Part shown: one piece after another, positions 29,151 through 39,854 of the stretch
Numbering within the stretch: the first letter of the stretch is position 1
Layout: each line of letters begins with the position of its first letter
Origin: Hafnia psychrotolerans
GTDB lineage: Bacteria; Pseudomonadota; Gammaproteobacteria; Enterobacterales; Enterobacteriaceae
Assembly: GCF_014639435.1 (NCBI RefSeq)
Contig: NZ_BMFZ01000005.1
Coordinates: 62,001-126,000, forward strand
DNA: 64,000 bases
Direction of reading: 5' to 3'
The notes under the pieces: model-generated
Seen by the model: only the letters and a program-made list of their open reading frames with translations
What the model was told of the DNA's origin: nothing
Database searches by the model: none
Program-made: the position numbers and the translations under genes

Positions 29151-31367
29151 TCAGAAGCGTAACGTTGCGGTAGCGACGATCTGGCGGTCGGTACCCCAGT
29201 AACAAGCATAATCGCGGTAGCAACTGGCTACATACTCTCGGTCCAGCAGGTTGTTTATGTTCACACCGACTGAAGAACCCGGCAACCCGAAGCGACCCAA
29301 ATCGTACTTAATGGTCGCATCAACCAGCGTGTAAGAGGCTACGTTGAAGGTGTCATTATTTTGCTCACCCGTCGTGTAGAAACTGGAGCTATCCCCGACA
29401 TAACGCACGCCGGAGCCCACAGTCAGGCCGCTAAGTGCGGTTTCGTGGAAGGTATAGTCAGCCCATAATGATGCCATGTTGCGCGGCACTTCTGCCGGAC
29501 GTTTGCCCTGGTAAGCCGTGTCTTCGGTGTATTTCGCATTAGTGTAAGTGTAGGACGCGGTCACGTTGATGTTGGCATTCACTGCGGCTTTAGCTTCGAG
29601 TTCAACACCGCGTGAGCGAATTTCGCCCGATTGTACGCTGAAGCTGGAATCAGAAGGGTCTGCCGTCAGATTTTTGTCTTTAGTGAGCTGGTAAATCGCA
29701 GCGGTCAGGGTGATCGGACGATCGTTCGGAATGTATTTCACACCCGCTTCGTACTGTTTACCCATGGAAGGATCAAACGGCTTACCGGCTTTGCTCGCAC
29801 CAGCAGTCGGTTCGAAAGATTCGCTGTAGCTGAAGTACGGGGAGATGCCGTTATCGAACAAATAGTTCAGACCGCCGCGCCAGGTGAACTGCTGATCATC
29901 TATTTGCGACGTGCTGTTGCTTGAACGCGTATAGGTCGAGCTTTTGGCGAAATCGTAACGACCACCCACGGTCAGGATCCATTTTTTCCATTCCGCCTGA
30001 TCCTGCGCGTACAGACCCGTTTGCTCCTGACGGTCCAGAATTTCATACGGGAAGTACAGGGAAACATTGCTGTTGCCATACTGCGGATTGCTCATATTCA
30101 GATTGCTGGCGGTGCCGTAATCGGCATCAATGTCGTTGCGCATACGCATGTAATCCACGCCCATCAGCAGGATGTGATCGACCTCTGCGGTGGAAAACTT
30201 AGCCTGCGCCTGGGTATCCACATCGAAGTTAGCCAGTTTCTCTTTTGACTGAACGTACGCACGGCTCATGACGCCGTTAGAGATATAGCCGGTGCCGTAA
30301 ACACTTTTGTACTGGGTATCGAGTTTGGTGTAACGCAGGTTCTGGCGCAGGGTCCAGGTGTCATTAAATGCATGATCGAAGCTGTAGCCGACCATTTTCT
30401 GGTTGCGTGACAGTTTGTTGTCCGCCTCGCCATCATTGAAGTCAGTCGAGAGCTTGCGAGAATTGCCATTGGCATCGGTATAAGGCACCACCGTGCCCTG
30501 GCGCGGCAACCATCCATAAAAACCGGTGTTTGGATCGTTCTGGAAATTGCTCAGGAAAGTGAAGTTGGTTTTGTCGTCCGGACGCCAGCTAAAGGACGGT
30601 GCTATCGCGTAACGTTGCTCTTTAGACATGACCTGCTGAGTGTCTTGGCTGCGCGCCACGCCGGTCAGACGGTAGGAATATACGCCTGCGTCATCGATAG
30701 CATCACTGAAGTCAAACCCGGTCTGGTAGAGATTGTCGGTCCCCATTTTGAACTGTATTTCTTTCAACGGTTCAGTGGTCGGACGCTTGCTGATCATCGT
30801 CACCACGCCACCCGGATTACTTTTACCATATAGCACAGAAGAAGGACCACGCAGCACTTCCACGCGTTCGAGGAAGTAAGGATCCATCGACACTTCGGAA
30901 TAGTTGTCGCCTTGCAGCTTTATGCCATCGAGGTACTGGTTAGTGTTCACTGAGGTGAAACCGCGAATAGCCACGGCATCATAGGTCGCTGAACTGCCAC
31001 GACTGGCGAACACACCCGGCGTATAACTCAGCGCTTCCTTCACTGTCGCGGGCTGCTTCATGTCCATCTCTTCACGCGTCACCACCGAGATAGATTGTGG
31101 GGTTTTAACAATTGGCGTGTCGGTTTTTGTGCCCGTCGCACTGTGCTTTGCGGCGATAGTTGGCGATGGACCCCAGGCAGATTCCGGCACCACGTTTGTC
31201 GCCGAATTGCCGGTGACCACAATGGTGTTGCCTGTATTGGCGCTGGTTTCAGCCGCGGTAGCCTGAAAGGCATAAGCACTCAGTGCTGCGGCGATGGTTA
31301 ACGCCAGTGTGCCACGCGGAAAAATGGCGTTGGATGAAATAAGTGAAAGAGAGCGGTGGAGTGCCAT
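29151..31367 (-). CDS. fhuA: FhuA, TonB-dependent ferrichrome receptor
   Basis: Outer-membrane 22-strand barrel with an N-terminal plug, importing ferric hydroxamates with TonB energy. 738 residues (E. coli 747). A long signal peptide (about 1-38, ending FQATAAE) precedes a TonB box, NTIVVTG. Plug motifs follow: ESAWGPSPTIAAKHSATGTK and PQSISVVTREEMD. Barrel landmarks include KYIPNDRPITLTAAIYQLTK and the disulfide-type SCYRDYACYWG, with terminal Phe at TATLRF. Some extracellular loops are shorter than in E. coli, as is common among phage-receptor variants. First gene of fhuACDB, with a Fur-type box upstream. Confidence 0.97.
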   Translation of the reverse strand: MALHRSLSLISSNAIFPRGTLALTIAAALSAYAFQATAAETSANTGNTIVVTGNSATNVVPESAWGPSPTIAAKHSATGTKTDTPIVKTPQSISVVTREEMDMKQPATVKEALSYTPGVFASRGSSATYDAVAIRGFTSVNTNQYLDGIKLQGDNYSEVSMDPYFLERVEVLRGPSSVLYGKSNPGGVVTMISKRPTTEPLKEIQFKMGTDNLYQTGFDFSDAIDDAGVYSYRLTGVARSQDTQQVMSKEQRYAIAPSFSWRPDDKTNFTFLSNFQNDPNTGFYGWLPRQGTVVPYTDANGNSRKLSTDFNDGEADNKLSRNQKMVGYSFDHAFNDTWTLRQNLRYTKLDTQYKSVYGTGYISNGVMSRAYVQSKEKLANFDVDTQAQAKFSTAEVDHILLMGVDYMRMRNDIDADYGTASNLNMSNPQYGNSNVSLYFPYEILDRQEQTGLYAQDQAEWKKWILTVGGRYDFAKSSTYTRSSNSTSQIDDQQFTWRGGLNYLFDNGISPYFSYSESFEPTAGASKAGKPFDPSMGKQYEAGVKYIPNDRPITLTAAIYQLTKDKNLTADPSDSSFSVQSGEIRSRGVELEAKAAVNANINVTASYTYTNAKYTEDTAYQGKRPAEVPRNMASLWADYTFHETALSGLTVGSGVRYVGDSSSFYTTGEQNNDTFNVASYTLVDATIKYDLGRFGLPGSSVGVNINNLLDREYVASCYRDYACYWGTDRQIVATATLRF

Positions 31368-31404
31368 TTAGTATTCTCTGGATATAATTGAATGGGAATG
31401 TAAA

Positions 31405-31419
31405 TGATAATTATTATTA
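31405..31419 (+). promoter_or_regulatory. Fur-type box upstream of fhuA
   Basis: TGATAAT-T-ATTATTA fits the 7-1-7 Fur inverted repeat (TGATAAT-N-ATTATCA) with one mismatch. It lies about 40 bp upstream of the fhuA ATG, in the right place to block the operon promoter under iron-replete conditions. Confidence 0.8.
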
Positions 31420-31500
31420 TGAACATCACATGATATGCGTATTCTGCGAGCTTCTGCAAGTCCATTTAGACCCGATATGTTGTGGGTCAATAAAAGAATA

Positions 31501-31532
31501 AAAAAAAGGGCGCGACATTGATTGTCGCGCCC
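31501..31532 (-). terminator. Rho-independent terminator of mrcB
   Basis: GGGCGCGACA/TGTCGCGCCC, a 10-bp stem with a 5-base loop, followed on the minus strand by TTTTTTT. It stands just after the mrcB stop codon. Confidence 0.9.
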
Positions 31533-31560
31533 TTTTCTCTCTATCCGGTCTGGCTGAAAC

Positions 31561-34188
31561 TTACTTGCCGGAACCAAACATGTCTTTAATCCAGCCAGCT
31601 ACCCCTTTGCCATCTTCTTGCTGTGGTTGCGACTGTTGCTGCTGTTGTTGCTGTTGTTGTTGCTGTTGTTGTTGTTGCTGTTGTTGTTGTTGTTGTTGCT
31701 GTTGTTGTTGCTGCTGCTGTACTGCTGCCTGCGAGGCCTGACACAAGCTCTCCGGTGAGTCTGTCCAGACTGGAATACTGCGGGTGCCACCGCCGTTACA
31801 GACGAAGTTTCCGCTGGCGTCGATGTTCATCACGCTGATGCCTTCCGGCACTTGCAGATTCAGCGGCTGCGGTATTTCGTTCTCCAGATAGCGACTGTAG
31901 AGCACTAACGCACCGGTGGATCCCCATAGTTTGGATGGGCCGTTGTTGTCACGCCCGACCCAGGTGATGGCGACCTGACTGCCATCGATACCCGCAAACC
32001 AACTGTCACGCAGTTCGTTCGAAGTCCCGGTTTTCGCCGCCAGATGCAGGTTAGGGAATTTACTCGCCAACGCACGCGAGGTCCCTTCGGAGACGACCTG
32101 TTGCATAGCGTACATAGTGAGATATGACGCCTGCGCCGGGATAACACGCTCCGCCTGTGGGAAACTCTGATACAACACCGTGCCGTCTTCAGCAATGACC
32201 GAACGTACCGCCGACAATGGCGCCTTATTACCGCCGCTGGCGATGGTCTGATACTCCTGCGCCACTTCCATCGGCGTCAGCGCAATGGCACCAAGCAGCA
32301 TGGATGGCAACTGGGTAAGCGACTCTTTCGGCACGCCAAGGTTGATCAGCTCTTTGGTGATGTTATCCAGCCCGACTGCCATCCCCAGATTCACGGTAGG
32401 CACGTTCATGGAACGTGCCAGCGCATCGACCAGCAACACCTGTCCACGGAACTGATGGTCATCGTTTTTCGGTGACCACGTCTGACCGTTGGCCAATTTG
32501 ATGGTGAGAGGCTGGTCAGCCAATACCGTGTTCAGGCGATATTTGTCTGGTTGCGACAACGCCGTCAAATAGGTTGCAGGTTTAGCCAGAGAACCCACTT
32601 GACGCCGCGCCTGCATCGCACGGTTGAAACCGGCAAACTGCGTTTCCGCCCCGCCAACCATCGCTCGCACTTCACCGGTATAACGGTCAACAATCACCAT
32701 CGCGGTTTCGATGTCATTCAGGCCGCTTTTCTTACGCAGCAGCGGAATGCCCTCTTCCACCGCTTTTTCAGCAGAGTCCTGTGAAATCGGGTCCAGCGTG
32801 GTGAAAATCTTCACACCGGACATTTCCTGCACTTTATCGCCGAGTTTAGCCTGCAGTTCGTTACGCACCATTTGCATAAATGCAGGCTGCGGCGAAATCA
32901 CCCCGCCCTTCGGCTGAACACCGAGCGGACGTGCGCTGAGCATGTCATACAGTTCTTGATCGATAACCTTCTGATTGACCAGCAAACGTAGCACTAAGTT
33001 ACGGCGTTCCAGGGCCAGTTTCGGGTTACGCCATGGGTTATACAGCGACGCGCCTTTCACCATGCCCACCAGCAGCGCCTGCTGATCCAGGCTCAGCTCA
33101 TTCACCGGGCGACCGAAGTAGTAAAGGCTCGCCAACGGGAAACCGCGGATCTCATCGGACCCGCTCTGACCGAGATACACTTCGTTCAGGTACAGTTCCA
33201 GAATGCGGTCTTTGCTGTAATTCGCGTCGACTAAAATCGCCATATAGGCTTCACGCGCTTTACGGCTAAGGGAGCGCTCATTAGTCAGAAACAGGTTTTT
33301 TACCAGTTGTTGCGTCAGCGTACTACCACCTTGTACCGCGTGACCGGCAGTCAGGTTAGCCACCAATGCACGGCCAATCGACCAAAAATTGATGCCGTCA
33401 TGTTCATAGAAATGACGATCTTCAGTTGCCAGCAAGGTGTCCACCAGCAGGTCAGGGAAACCGACGCGTGGCACGAACAGTCGCTGCTCACCGTTCGGCG
33501 ACTGCAACATGGTGATCAACCGCGGATCAAGGCGGAACAGCCCGAAGTCGCGGTTGTTATCCAGATTTTTGATCTCATCAAGATGGTTATCAGCAAAGAT
33601 CAGCCGGGCGTTGATCTGCCCCTCTTTACCCTCAGGAAAATCAAACGGACGACGCAGCAAATCGATGCTGTTAGCCGCGACGGTAAATTCTCCCGGACGG
33701 GTAATGCGCGTCACCTGGCGATATTGCGTACCTTCCAGCAGGTTAATCATCTCTTTCTTGCTGTACGGCATATCCGGTTCAAGGTTCACCTGACGGCCAT
33801 AGACTGCCGCCGGCAGTTGCCAGACTTTGCCATCAATGCGGCTGCGGATTTCAGTATTCAGATAGAAACCGTAAATCCCCATCAGAATGGCGAAAATGAT
33901 AAACAGTTTGAACAGCAGCCAGAACCACCCGCGTTTTCTGCTGCGCGGTTTGCCTCCTTTGCCTGATTTTGCGGCTTTGCGTGATGCGGCTTTACGTGTC
34001 ATGCGCGACTCCCGGTGGTTATCTTCTTCATCGTAGTCATCATGATCCGTTTCGTAGTCATCTTCATAGTCGTCATCAATCTCTTCTTCATCGTCAACCC
34101 GGCGACCGCGAACGGGACGGGAGCGCGAAGGCTTACGCCCTGCGGTTTTGCCTTTACGGCCAATCGGCTCGCGATCATCGCCAGACAT
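31561..34188 (-). CDS. mrcB: PBP1b, bifunctional peptidoglycan glycosyltransferase/transpeptidase
   Basis: Class A penicillin-binding protein making septal and lateral-wall peptidoglycan. 875 residues (E. coli 844). Acidic/basic cytoplasmic tail, TM at about 85-108, UB2H domain, GT51 domain with catalytic Glu in [12 protein letters not shown] and [13 protein letters not shown], then a transpeptidase with SxxK as GSLAKPAT, SxN as SMN and KTGTSNE. Met62 ([10 protein letters not shown]) corresponds to the E. coli gamma isoform start. The oddity is a C-terminal run of 29 glutamines before [20 protein letters not shown]; the last 14 residues are conserved. Confidence 0.97.
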   Translation of the reverse strand: MSGDDREPIGRKGKTAGRKPSRSRPVRGRRVDDEEEIDDDYEDDYETDHDDYDEEDNHRESRMTRKAASRKAAKSGKGGKPRSRKRGWFWLLFKLFIIFAILMGIYGFYLNTEIRSRIDGKVWQLPAAVYGRQVNLEPDMPYSKKEMINLLEGTQYRQVTRITRPGEFTVAANSIDLLRRPFDFPEGKEGQINARLIFADNHLDEIKNLDNNRDFGLFRLDPRLITMLQSPNGEQRLFVPRVGFPDLLVDTLLATEDRHFYEHDGINFWSIGRALVANLTAGHAVQGGSTLTQQLVKNLFLTNERSLSRKAREAYMAILVDANYSKDRILELYLNEVYLGQSGSDEIRGFPLASLYYFGRPVNELSLDQQALLVGMVKGASLYNPWRNPKLALERRNLVLRLLVNQKVIDQELYDMLSARPLGVQPKGGVISPQPAFMQMVRNELQAKLGDKVQEMSGVKIFTTLDPISQDSAEKAVEEGIPLLRKKSGLNDIETAMVIVDRYTGEVRAMVGGAETQFAGFNRAMQARRQVGSLAKPATYLTALSQPDKYRLNTVLADQPLTIKLANGQTWSPKNDDHQFRGQVLLVDALARSMNVPTVNLGMAVGLDNITKELINLGVPKESLTQLPSMLLGAIALTPMEVAQEYQTIASGGNKAPLSAVRSVIAEDGTVLYQSFPQAERVIPAQASYLTMYAMQQVVSEGTSRALASKFPNLHLAAKTGTSNELRDSWFAGIDGSQVAITWVGRDNNGPSKLWGSTGALVLYSRYLENEIPQPLNLQVPEGISVMNIDASGNFVCNGGGTRSIPVWTDSPESLCQASQAAVQQQQQQQQQQQQQQQQQQQQQQQQQQQQQSQPQQEDGKGVAGWIKDMFGSGK
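31633..31719 (-). repeat. CAA/CAG repeat encoding 29 glutamines in mrcB
   Basis: Twenty-nine consecutive Gln codons, a mix of CAA and CAG, in frame within mrcB. E. coli PBP1b has short interrupted Q-rich segments in the same place. The mixed codons suggest an array that is somewhat stabilised but still prone to slippage. Confidence 0.95.
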
Positions 34189-34291
34189 GACAATTCTCCA
34201 TAAAATCTGCTCTGTTCATAAAGTGGCGCTTACTCTGTGCCTCGGTATTCATTCTCACCAGAAGAAATCTCTTAAAAAGAGTGACTTCTGA

Positions 34292-36733
34292 TTACTGGTA
34301 TTTCTTGGTCCGGCGCGTGGGTAACGCGTCTGCCGGGTTATCCGGCCACGGGTGTTTAGGATAACGGCCTTTCATCTCTTTTTGTACATCGCGATAAGTT
34401 CCCTGCCAGAACGCGGCCAGATCGGCGGTGATCTGCAGCGGACGCTGCGCCGGAGAAAGCAACTCCAGCACGACGGCAATTCGGCCTTCGGCTACTCGCG
34501 GGCTGCGCTCTTCGCCAAACATCTCCTGCATCCGAACTGACAACACCGGCGGCTGGTCTGCATAATAGCGGATTGCCAAACGGCTGCCAGTAGGCACGCT
34601 ATAGTGCGTCGGCAATGCGCTGTCGAGTCGCTGCCGCTGATGCCAATCCAGCAGGCGCGAAAGGGCGTCGTGCACATCGACCTGTTGCATCGCTTTTAGT
34701 GAGCGAACCCCGCCAAGCGAAGGTAACAACCACTGCTCCAGTGTGTCGAGTAGGCTTTGATCATCCATCGCGGGCCAGCCAGCCTCAGGCAGCCATGTCG
34801 CTGCACAAATCAGCCGCAGGCGTAACTGTTCAGCCGCGACCGACCAGGTCAGCGCCTGCAACCCCTGATTGCGGATCCACTCAATCAGCGCCTGTTGTAA
34901 TTCGGCATCATCCGGTTTGGCCTGCGGATTGGCCTTCAGCACCAGCCGCCCAACCTGCCAGCGCCGCCATGCGCGCAGCGTGCCTTTCTCTTCGTCCCAT
35001 TCGACGGCGGTTTGCTCTTTCACAATCTGCGGCAAACGCTCTGCCAGTTGGCTGGCATCCAGCGTTACCGCCAATAGAATGCGGGCATCGGGACTGTTAT
35101 TGCCTTGCAACAGTTGCGGTGCCACCAGCCAGGCGGCACGATTTAAGGCATCATCCTGAGGTAGCGAAGCGCCAAGCCCGTTAGCCAGTAAATAGCGGCC
35201 GTCAACGCCACGACGTTGCGCGATACGGTCACTGAATGCGCAAGCAAGTAACCAAGGCGCCAGCGAGGCATCCACCTGACCTTTTTTATTTGAAGCGCGC
35301 CGTGCTAACTGGCTGGCGCGCCGCTGCCAGTGCCCTTGCGGGCGGCTGAGCCAATAGTCGATATCCGAGACACCACCTCGCGGCGGCTCCTCAAGTATGG
35401 CGGCCAGCAGTGCCGCAGTAGTCAGAGCATCGGCACCTTGCTCATCGGCGGCAATCAGCATCGCGGCAAGGCGCGGGTCACAGCCGATCTTCCCCATACG
35501 CTGCCCTGCGGGGGTGAGTTTGCCCTGTTTATCCGTGGCACCCAGAGAGTGAAGCAGCGTTTCTGCCGCCGCCAGAGCCGGTATGGGGGGGGCGTCCAGC
35601 CAGGTCAGTTGTGCGGCATCCTGACATCCCCATTGCAATAATTCCAGCCAGAAACCACTGAGATCGCTTTGTAGAATTTCTGCTTCAGCCTGAGCACTGG
35701 CGCGCTCCGCTTGCTCTTTAGCAAAAAGATGCCAGCAAAGGCCGGGCTCAAGACGCCCGGCGCGACCAGCACGCTGGGTCATTGACGCCTGACTGATACG
35801 TTGGGTGACAAGCCGGGTCAGGCCGCTACGCACGTCAAACTGCGCGCTGCGTTCCAGGCCGCTGTCTACCACCAAACGGATACCTTCTATCGTCAGGCTG
35901 GTTTCCGCTATGTTAGTGGCCAACACAATTTTACGACAGCCTGGAGCTGCGGGTTGAATGGCCCTCTGCTGCTGTTCAAGTGACAGCGCACCATAGAGCG
36001 GGCAGAGCGCCACATCATTCGCCACTTTGCCCACCAGTAGGTTTTGTACACGCGTGATTTCCCCAACACCGGGAAGGAACAGTAGCATCGAGCCGTCGTG
36101 TTCGTTCATCAAACGGCTCACCACGCGGGCGATACCCTCATCCAGTCGCTCATGGCTGGCAAGGGAAATATAATGGCGATCTACCGGAAAACTGCGTCCT
36201 TCAGAGACGATCACCGGCGCATCGGGCAGCAGCAGCGCGAGGCGGGCATTATCGAGCGTTGCTGACATGATCAGTAATTTGAGGTCATCACGCAGGCCAC
36301 TTTGTACATCGAGCAGCAAAGCCAGCGCAAGATCGGCATGTAGACTGCGTTCGTGAAATTCATCGAGGATCACCAGTGACACGCCGGTAAGTTCCGGGTC
36401 ATCCTGCACCATGCGGGTCAGAATCCCTTCCGTCACCACTTCAAGCCGGGTGGCGGCGCTGGTTTTACTCTCTGCACGCATGCGGTAGCCGACGGTCTGG
36501 CCTGGTGTTTCACCCAGTTGCTGCGCTAGGCGAAAAGCCACATTTTTCGCTGCCAGGCGGCGTGGCTCTAGCAGCAGGATTTTGCCGGACAGGTTGGCCT
36601 GTTGTAGGAGCTGCAGCGGCAGCCAGGTGGATTTACCCGCACCGGTAGGTGCCAGCAATAATACCTGCGGTGCCGTTCGCAATGCGGAGAATAGCGATTC
36701 GAGTACGGTACTGACCGGCAAAGAAGAAGACAA
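34292..36733 (-). CDS. hrpB: HrpB, DEAH-box ATP-dependent helicase
   Basis: Putative RNA helicase of the DEAH/RHA group with unknown substrate in E. coli. 813 residues (E. coli 809). Motif I APTGAGKSTWLPL, motif II DEFHERSLHADLA, motif III MSATLDNARL, motif V ATNIAETSLTIEG and motif VI QRAGRAGRLEPG; the C-terminal HrpB-specific domain ends KGRYPKHPWPDNPADALPTR. It starts with TTG at 36733, which fits the family N-terminus (MSSSLPVSTVLESL). Divergent from thpR, 103 bp upstream of mrcB. Confidence 0.96.
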   Translation of the reverse strand: MSSSLPVSTVLESLFSALRTAPQVLLLAPTGAGKSTWLPLQLLQQANLSGKILLLEPRRLAAKNVAFRLAQQLGETPGQTVGYRMRAESKTSAATRLEVVTEGILTRMVQDDPELTGVSLVILDEFHERSLHADLALALLLDVQSGLRDDLKLLIMSATLDNARLALLLPDAPVIVSEGRSFPVDRHYISLASHERLDEGIARVVSRLMNEHDGSMLLFLPGVGEITRVQNLLVGKVANDVALCPLYGALSLEQQQRAIQPAAPGCRKIVLATNIAETSLTIEGIRLVVDSGLERSAQFDVRSGLTRLVTQRISQASMTQRAGRAGRLEPGLCWHLFAKEQAERASAQAEAEILQSDLSGFWLELLQWGCQDAAQLTWLDAPPIPALAAAETLLHSLGATDKQGKLTPAGQRMGKIGCDPRLAAMLIAADEQGADALTTAALLAAILEEPPRGGVSDIDYWLSRPQGHWQRRASQLARRASNKKGQVDASLAPWLLACAFSDRIAQRRGVDGRYLLANGLGASLPQDDALNRAAWLVAPQLLQGNNSPDARILLAVTLDASQLAERLPQIVKEQTAVEWDEEKGTLRAWRRWQVGRLVLKANPQAKPDDAELQQALIEWIRNQGLQALTWSVAAEQLRLRLICAATWLPEAGWPAMDDQSLLDTLEQWLLPSLGGVRSLKAMQQVDVHDALSRLLDWHQRQRLDSALPTHYSVPTGSRLAIRYYADQPPVLSVRMQEMFGEERSPRVAEGRIAVVLELLSPAQRPLQITADLAAFWQGTYRDVQKEMKGRYPKHPWPDNPADALPTRRTKKYQ

Positions 36734-36811
36734 TGAAAAAACCCCATATGATTTGATTTAAAGCGCCGGCATTGTAGCATCTGCCCTTGCACAGCTGAAA
36801 AGGAACCCGAG

Positions 36812-37348
36812 ATGTCTGCTCAACGCCGCCTGTTTTTCGCTTTATCACTGCCACCGACATTACAAAAGCAGATGATACAATGGCGGGCCGACAACTTCCC
36901 TGTCGATGCCGGACGGCCCATCGCCGCCGCTAACCTGCATATTACACTGGCGTTTCTGGGCGAGGTCAGTGAGCTGAAAGAAACCGCGCTGCGCAACATA
37001 GCCGGAAGAATTGACGCCCAAGGTTTCAGCCTGAAGATTGACGATGCAGGGCACTGGCCCGGTGCGGGTGTGGTATGGCTAGGCTCCCGCCGCGCGCCTC
37101 GTCCACTATTGCAACTGGCGGAGGTTCTGCGTTCACACACCGCGCGCAACGGTTGCTATCAAAGCACTCTGCCTTTTCACCCCCATATTTCCATATTAAG
37201 TGCGGCGACCCGACCGGTGGCTATTCCGCCTTCCACACCCGATTGGGCTCTGGAAGCCAGAGAGTTCGGGCTGTATCAGTCAGTATTTGCCCAAGGCCGT
37301 ACTCGCTATACCCGCCTGCAAAGCTGGCCGCTGCCTGTCTCCGACTAA
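36812..37348 (+). CDS. thpR: ThpR (LigT), RNA 2',3'-cyclic phosphodiesterase
   Basis: 2H-phosphoesterase that opens RNA 2',3'-cyclic phosphates and can ligate tRNA half-molecules in vitro. 178 residues (E. coli 176). Both catalytic HxTx-type motifs are visible: LHITLAFLGEV near residue 48 and HPHISIL near residue 128. AAGGAAC precedes the ATG. First of the forward set thpR-sfsA, 18 bp before sfsA. Confidence 0.95.
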   Translation: MSAQRRLFFALSLPPTLQKQMIQWRADNFPVDAGRPIAAANLHITLAFLGEVSELKETALRNIAGRIDAQGFSLKIDDAGHWPGAGVVWLGSRRAPRPLLQLAEVLRSHTARNGCYQSTLPFHPHISILSAATRPVAIPPSTPDWALEAREFGLYQSVFAQGRTRYTRLQSWPLPVSD

Positions 37349-37366
37349 CGTTTATCAGGAATTGTC

Positions 37367-38086
37367 ATGATCTTCGATCCTCCGCTGCAATCTGCGACAC
37401 TAATCAAACGTTACAAACGCTTTCTGGCTGATGTGGTGACGCCAGATGGCCGGGAGATGACGCTGCATTGTGCCAATACCGGTGCCATGACGGGATGTGC
37501 CACACCGGGAGATACGGTGTGGTATTCCACCTCAGATAACCCAAAACGCAAGTATGCTCACAGCTGGGAGTTAACCGAAACCCAGCAGGGACAGTGGATT
37601 TGCGTCAATACGTTGCGAGCGAACCAGGTAGTGCAAGAAGCGCTGGAAACTGACGCGATTCCAGAATTATCCGCTTACAGTAAATTAACGGCTGAAGTTA
37701 AATACGGCACCGAAAACAGCCGTATTGACCTTATGTTACAGGCGGATAATCGTTCTGACTGCTATATTGAAGTGAAATCTGTCACCTTGTTGCAGCAAGG
37801 ATGCGGCTTCTTTCCCGACGCAGTCACGCTGCGTGGCCAGAAGCATTTACGCGAACTACAAGCGATGGCGGAACAGGGACAGCGAGCCGTTCTTTTCTTC
37901 GCTGTATTGCATTCAGGCATTGAAAGTGTCTCACCGGCACACCATATTGATCCGCGTTACACAGAATTACTGACGCAGGTACAACAGTACGGTGTCGAAG
38001 TGATGTGTTACGGTGCCAAACTTTCTGACGGGGGTATCCGCCTCACAGATCGTTTACCTCTGGCTAACCGCCAGTTTGTCGGATAA
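37367..38086 (+). CDS. sfsA: SfsA, sugar fermentation stimulation protein
   Basis: Nuclease-fold protein with DNA-binding activity, linked by overexpression to maltose gene expression in E. coli; its exact reaction is not known. 239 residues (E. coli 234). Conserved elements: [34 protein letters not shown] and the nuclease-like [20 protein letters not shown] with [20 protein letters not shown] lies before the ATG. Likely co-transcribed with thpR. Confidence 0.95.
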   Translation: MIFDPPLQSATLIKRYKRFLADVVTPDGREMTLHCANTGAMTGCATPGDTVWYSTSDNPKRKYAHSWELTETQQGQWICVNTLRANQVVQEALETDAIPELSAYSKLTAEVKYGTENSRIDLMLQADNRSDCYIEVKSVTLLQQGCGFFPDAVTLRGQKHLRELQAMAEQGQRAVLFFAVLHSGIESVSPAHHIDPRYTELLTQVQQYGVEVMCYGAKLSDGGIRLTDRLPLANRQFVG

Positions 38087-38351
38087 CTCCCTGTTATTAC
38101 AGTCATCGTCGGCTATAAAGGCAGATGTTCCATATCATTCCGTTGAATGGATAATAAGGTACGCGAATACGCTTTTCCTCACAGTGCTGTCAAGCTCCTG
38201 CGATGATTAATTGCTTACCTCGTTACCTTCTGGTATTTATAGCGGCCTGATTTTTCCCCTTTTGGGGATCGAAATGCTCTTAATCATTTAGGTTGCAACA
38301 AGGCGACTTGATAGACGACGAGCATAGTGCGTTTTATGTAGGAGAAGCATC
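38087..38351 (+). promoter_or_regulatory. dksA upstream region
   Basis: 265 bp without a gene between sfsA and dksA. Holds the dksA leader; the only visible structure is TCCCC-TTTT-GGGGA at about 38253-38270. No promoter could be assigned with confidence. Confidence 0.4.
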
Positions 38352-38807
38352 ATGCAAGAAGGGCAACCCCGTAAGACATCGTCCTTGAGCATTCTCGCCA
38401 TCGCTGGGGTAGAACCATACCAAGAGAAGCCAGGCGAAGAGTACATGAACGTCGCTCAGCTGACCCATTTCAAGAAAATTCTTGAAGCGTGGCGTAACCA
38501 GCTCAGAGACGAAGTTGATCGTACTGTTTCGCATATGCAAGACGAAGCTGCAAACTTCCCAGATCCGGTCGACCGTGCCGCTCAGGAAGAAGAGTTCAGC
38601 CTCGAACTGCGTAACCGCGATCGTGAACGTAAGCTGATTAAAAAAATAGAAAAAACACTGAAAAAAGTGGAAGACGAGGATTTCGGTTACTGCGATTCCT
38701 GTGGCGTTGAGATCGGCATCCGCCGCCTCGAAGCACGTCCTACCGCCGATTTGTGCATTGACTGTAAGACACTGGCTGAAATCCGCGAAAAGCAGATGGC
38801 TGGTTAA
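38352..38807 (+). CDS. dksA: DksA, RNA polymerase-binding transcription factor
   Basis: Inserts a coiled coil in the RNAP secondary channel and works with ppGpp to retune rRNA and amino acid promoters. 151 residues, the E. coli length. The coiled-coil tip retains both key acidic residues ([13 protein letters not shown]). Four zinc Cys are in [10 protein letters not shown] and [14 protein letters not shown] precedes the ATG. A terminator follows before gluQ. Functional partner of RelA encoded at the left edge. Confidence 0.98.
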   Translation: MQEGQPRKTSSLSILAIAGVEPYQEKPGEEYMNVAQLTHFKKILEAWRNQLRDEVDRTVSHMQDEAANFPDPVDRAAQEEEFSLELRNRDRERKLIKKIEKTLKKVEDEDFGYCDSCGVEIGIRRLEARPTADLCIDCKTLAEIREKQMAG

Positions 38808-38820
38808 GTCTCGGGTCCTA

Positions 38821-38850
38821 CGCGGTGCGTCATGCACCGCGTTCCCTTTA
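38821..38850 (+). terminator. Terminator after dksA
   Basis: CGCGGTGC-GTCAT-GCACCGCG followed by TTCCCTTTAT, 13 bp after the dksA stop codon. The 8-bp GC-rich stem is strong and the T-tract imperfect. Confidence 0.75.
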
Positions 38851-38869
38851 TAGAAGATGTTACTGTTCT

Positions 38870-39784
38870 ATGTCTGATTTCCACCCAGCTCAGCGTTATG
38901 TTGGCCGTTTTGCCCCCTCGCCTTCCGGCGCTCTCCATTTTGGTTCTCTGATTGCCGCACTCGGCAGCTACCTGCATGCCCGCTCTTTACAGGGCCGCTG
39001 GCTGGTGCGTATTGACGATCTCGATCCCCCACGCGAAATCCCCGGCTCCGCCGACAACATTCTGGCAACACTGGATCGTTACGGATTGCATTGGGATGGT
39101 GACGTTGTCTGGCAGTCGAAGCGTCATGACGCCTACCGCGCGGCGTTGGAGACATTACGGCATCAGGGAGTCAGTTATTACTGCACCTGTACCCGCCATC
39201 GGATTAGCCAGCTTGGCGGCACCTACGACGGGCACTGCCGTGATTTGGCCTTAGGTGCGGAAAACGCCGCCATGCGTTTACGCCAAACTCACCCAATTTA
39301 TGGGTTTGAAGATGATTTCCAGGGGAAACAGCATGCCAAACCCGCGCTGGCTGAAGAGGATTTCATTATTTGCCGGCGCGACGGACTGTTCGCTTATAAT
39401 CTGGCGGTGGTGGTCGATGACCACTATCAGGGCGTGAATCATATTGTGCGTGGTGCCGATTTAATTGAACCCACCGTGCGGCAGATTTCGCTTTATCAAC
39501 ATTTAGGCTATCCGCAGCCGAATTATTTGCATTTACCGCTAGCGGTGAATGCACAGGGAGATAAACTCTCCAAGCAGAATCATGCCCCAGCGTTACCGGA
39601 AGGCGATCCCCGCCCGGTCTTGTTGAAAGCGTTACAATTTTTGGGCCAAAACGTGCCGGAAAACTGGCAAGATTTACCATTAGATTTATTATTACGCTGG
39701 GCGACAAAACATTGGACACCAGCGAAGATGCCGCGTCAGGATGCGAAAGCACCGCCAGATTTGAGTTCGGCATTCTCAAAGTAG
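38870..39784 (+). CDS. gluQ: GluQ, glutamyl-Q tRNA(Asp) synthetase
   Basis: Paralogue of glutamyl-tRNA synthetase that lacks the anticodon domain and attaches glutamate to queuosine in tRNA-Asp. 304 residues. HIGH-type motif is ALHFGSL, and the KMSKS-type is KLSKQN. Zinc-binding Cys are in [10 protein letters not shown] and GHCRD. I chose the ATG at 38870 ([20 protein letters not shown]); the frame runs further upstream through the dksA terminator, which is implausible. It lies downstream of dksA and upstream of pcnB, as in E. coli. Confidence 0.95.
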   Translation: MSDFHPAQRYVGRFAPSPSGALHFGSLIAALGSYLHARSLQGRWLVRIDDLDPPREIPGSADNILATLDRYGLHWDGDVVWQSKRHDAYRAALETLRHQGVSYYCTCTRHRISQLGGTYDGHCRDLALGAENAAMRLRQTHPIYGFEDDFQGKQHAKPALAEEDFIICRRDGLFAYNLAVVVDDHYQGVNHIVRGADLIEPTVRQISLYQHLGYPQPNYLHLPLAVNAQGDKLSKQNHAPALPEGDPRPVLLKALQFLGQNVPENWQDLPLDLLLRWATKHWTPAKMPRQDAKAPPDLSSAFSK

Positions 39785-39854
39785 CCGGTGTGAGCTATGA
39801 TTAGCCGCTGTTTTTGCGTCGCGTTATTTTTATCAGTCACTATCGAGGTGTCCC

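Noticed and set aside
31599-31838. Frames of poly-N, poly-V or poly-S type over the mrcB repeat
   Set aside because: They are the other frames of the CAA/CAG array inside mrcB.
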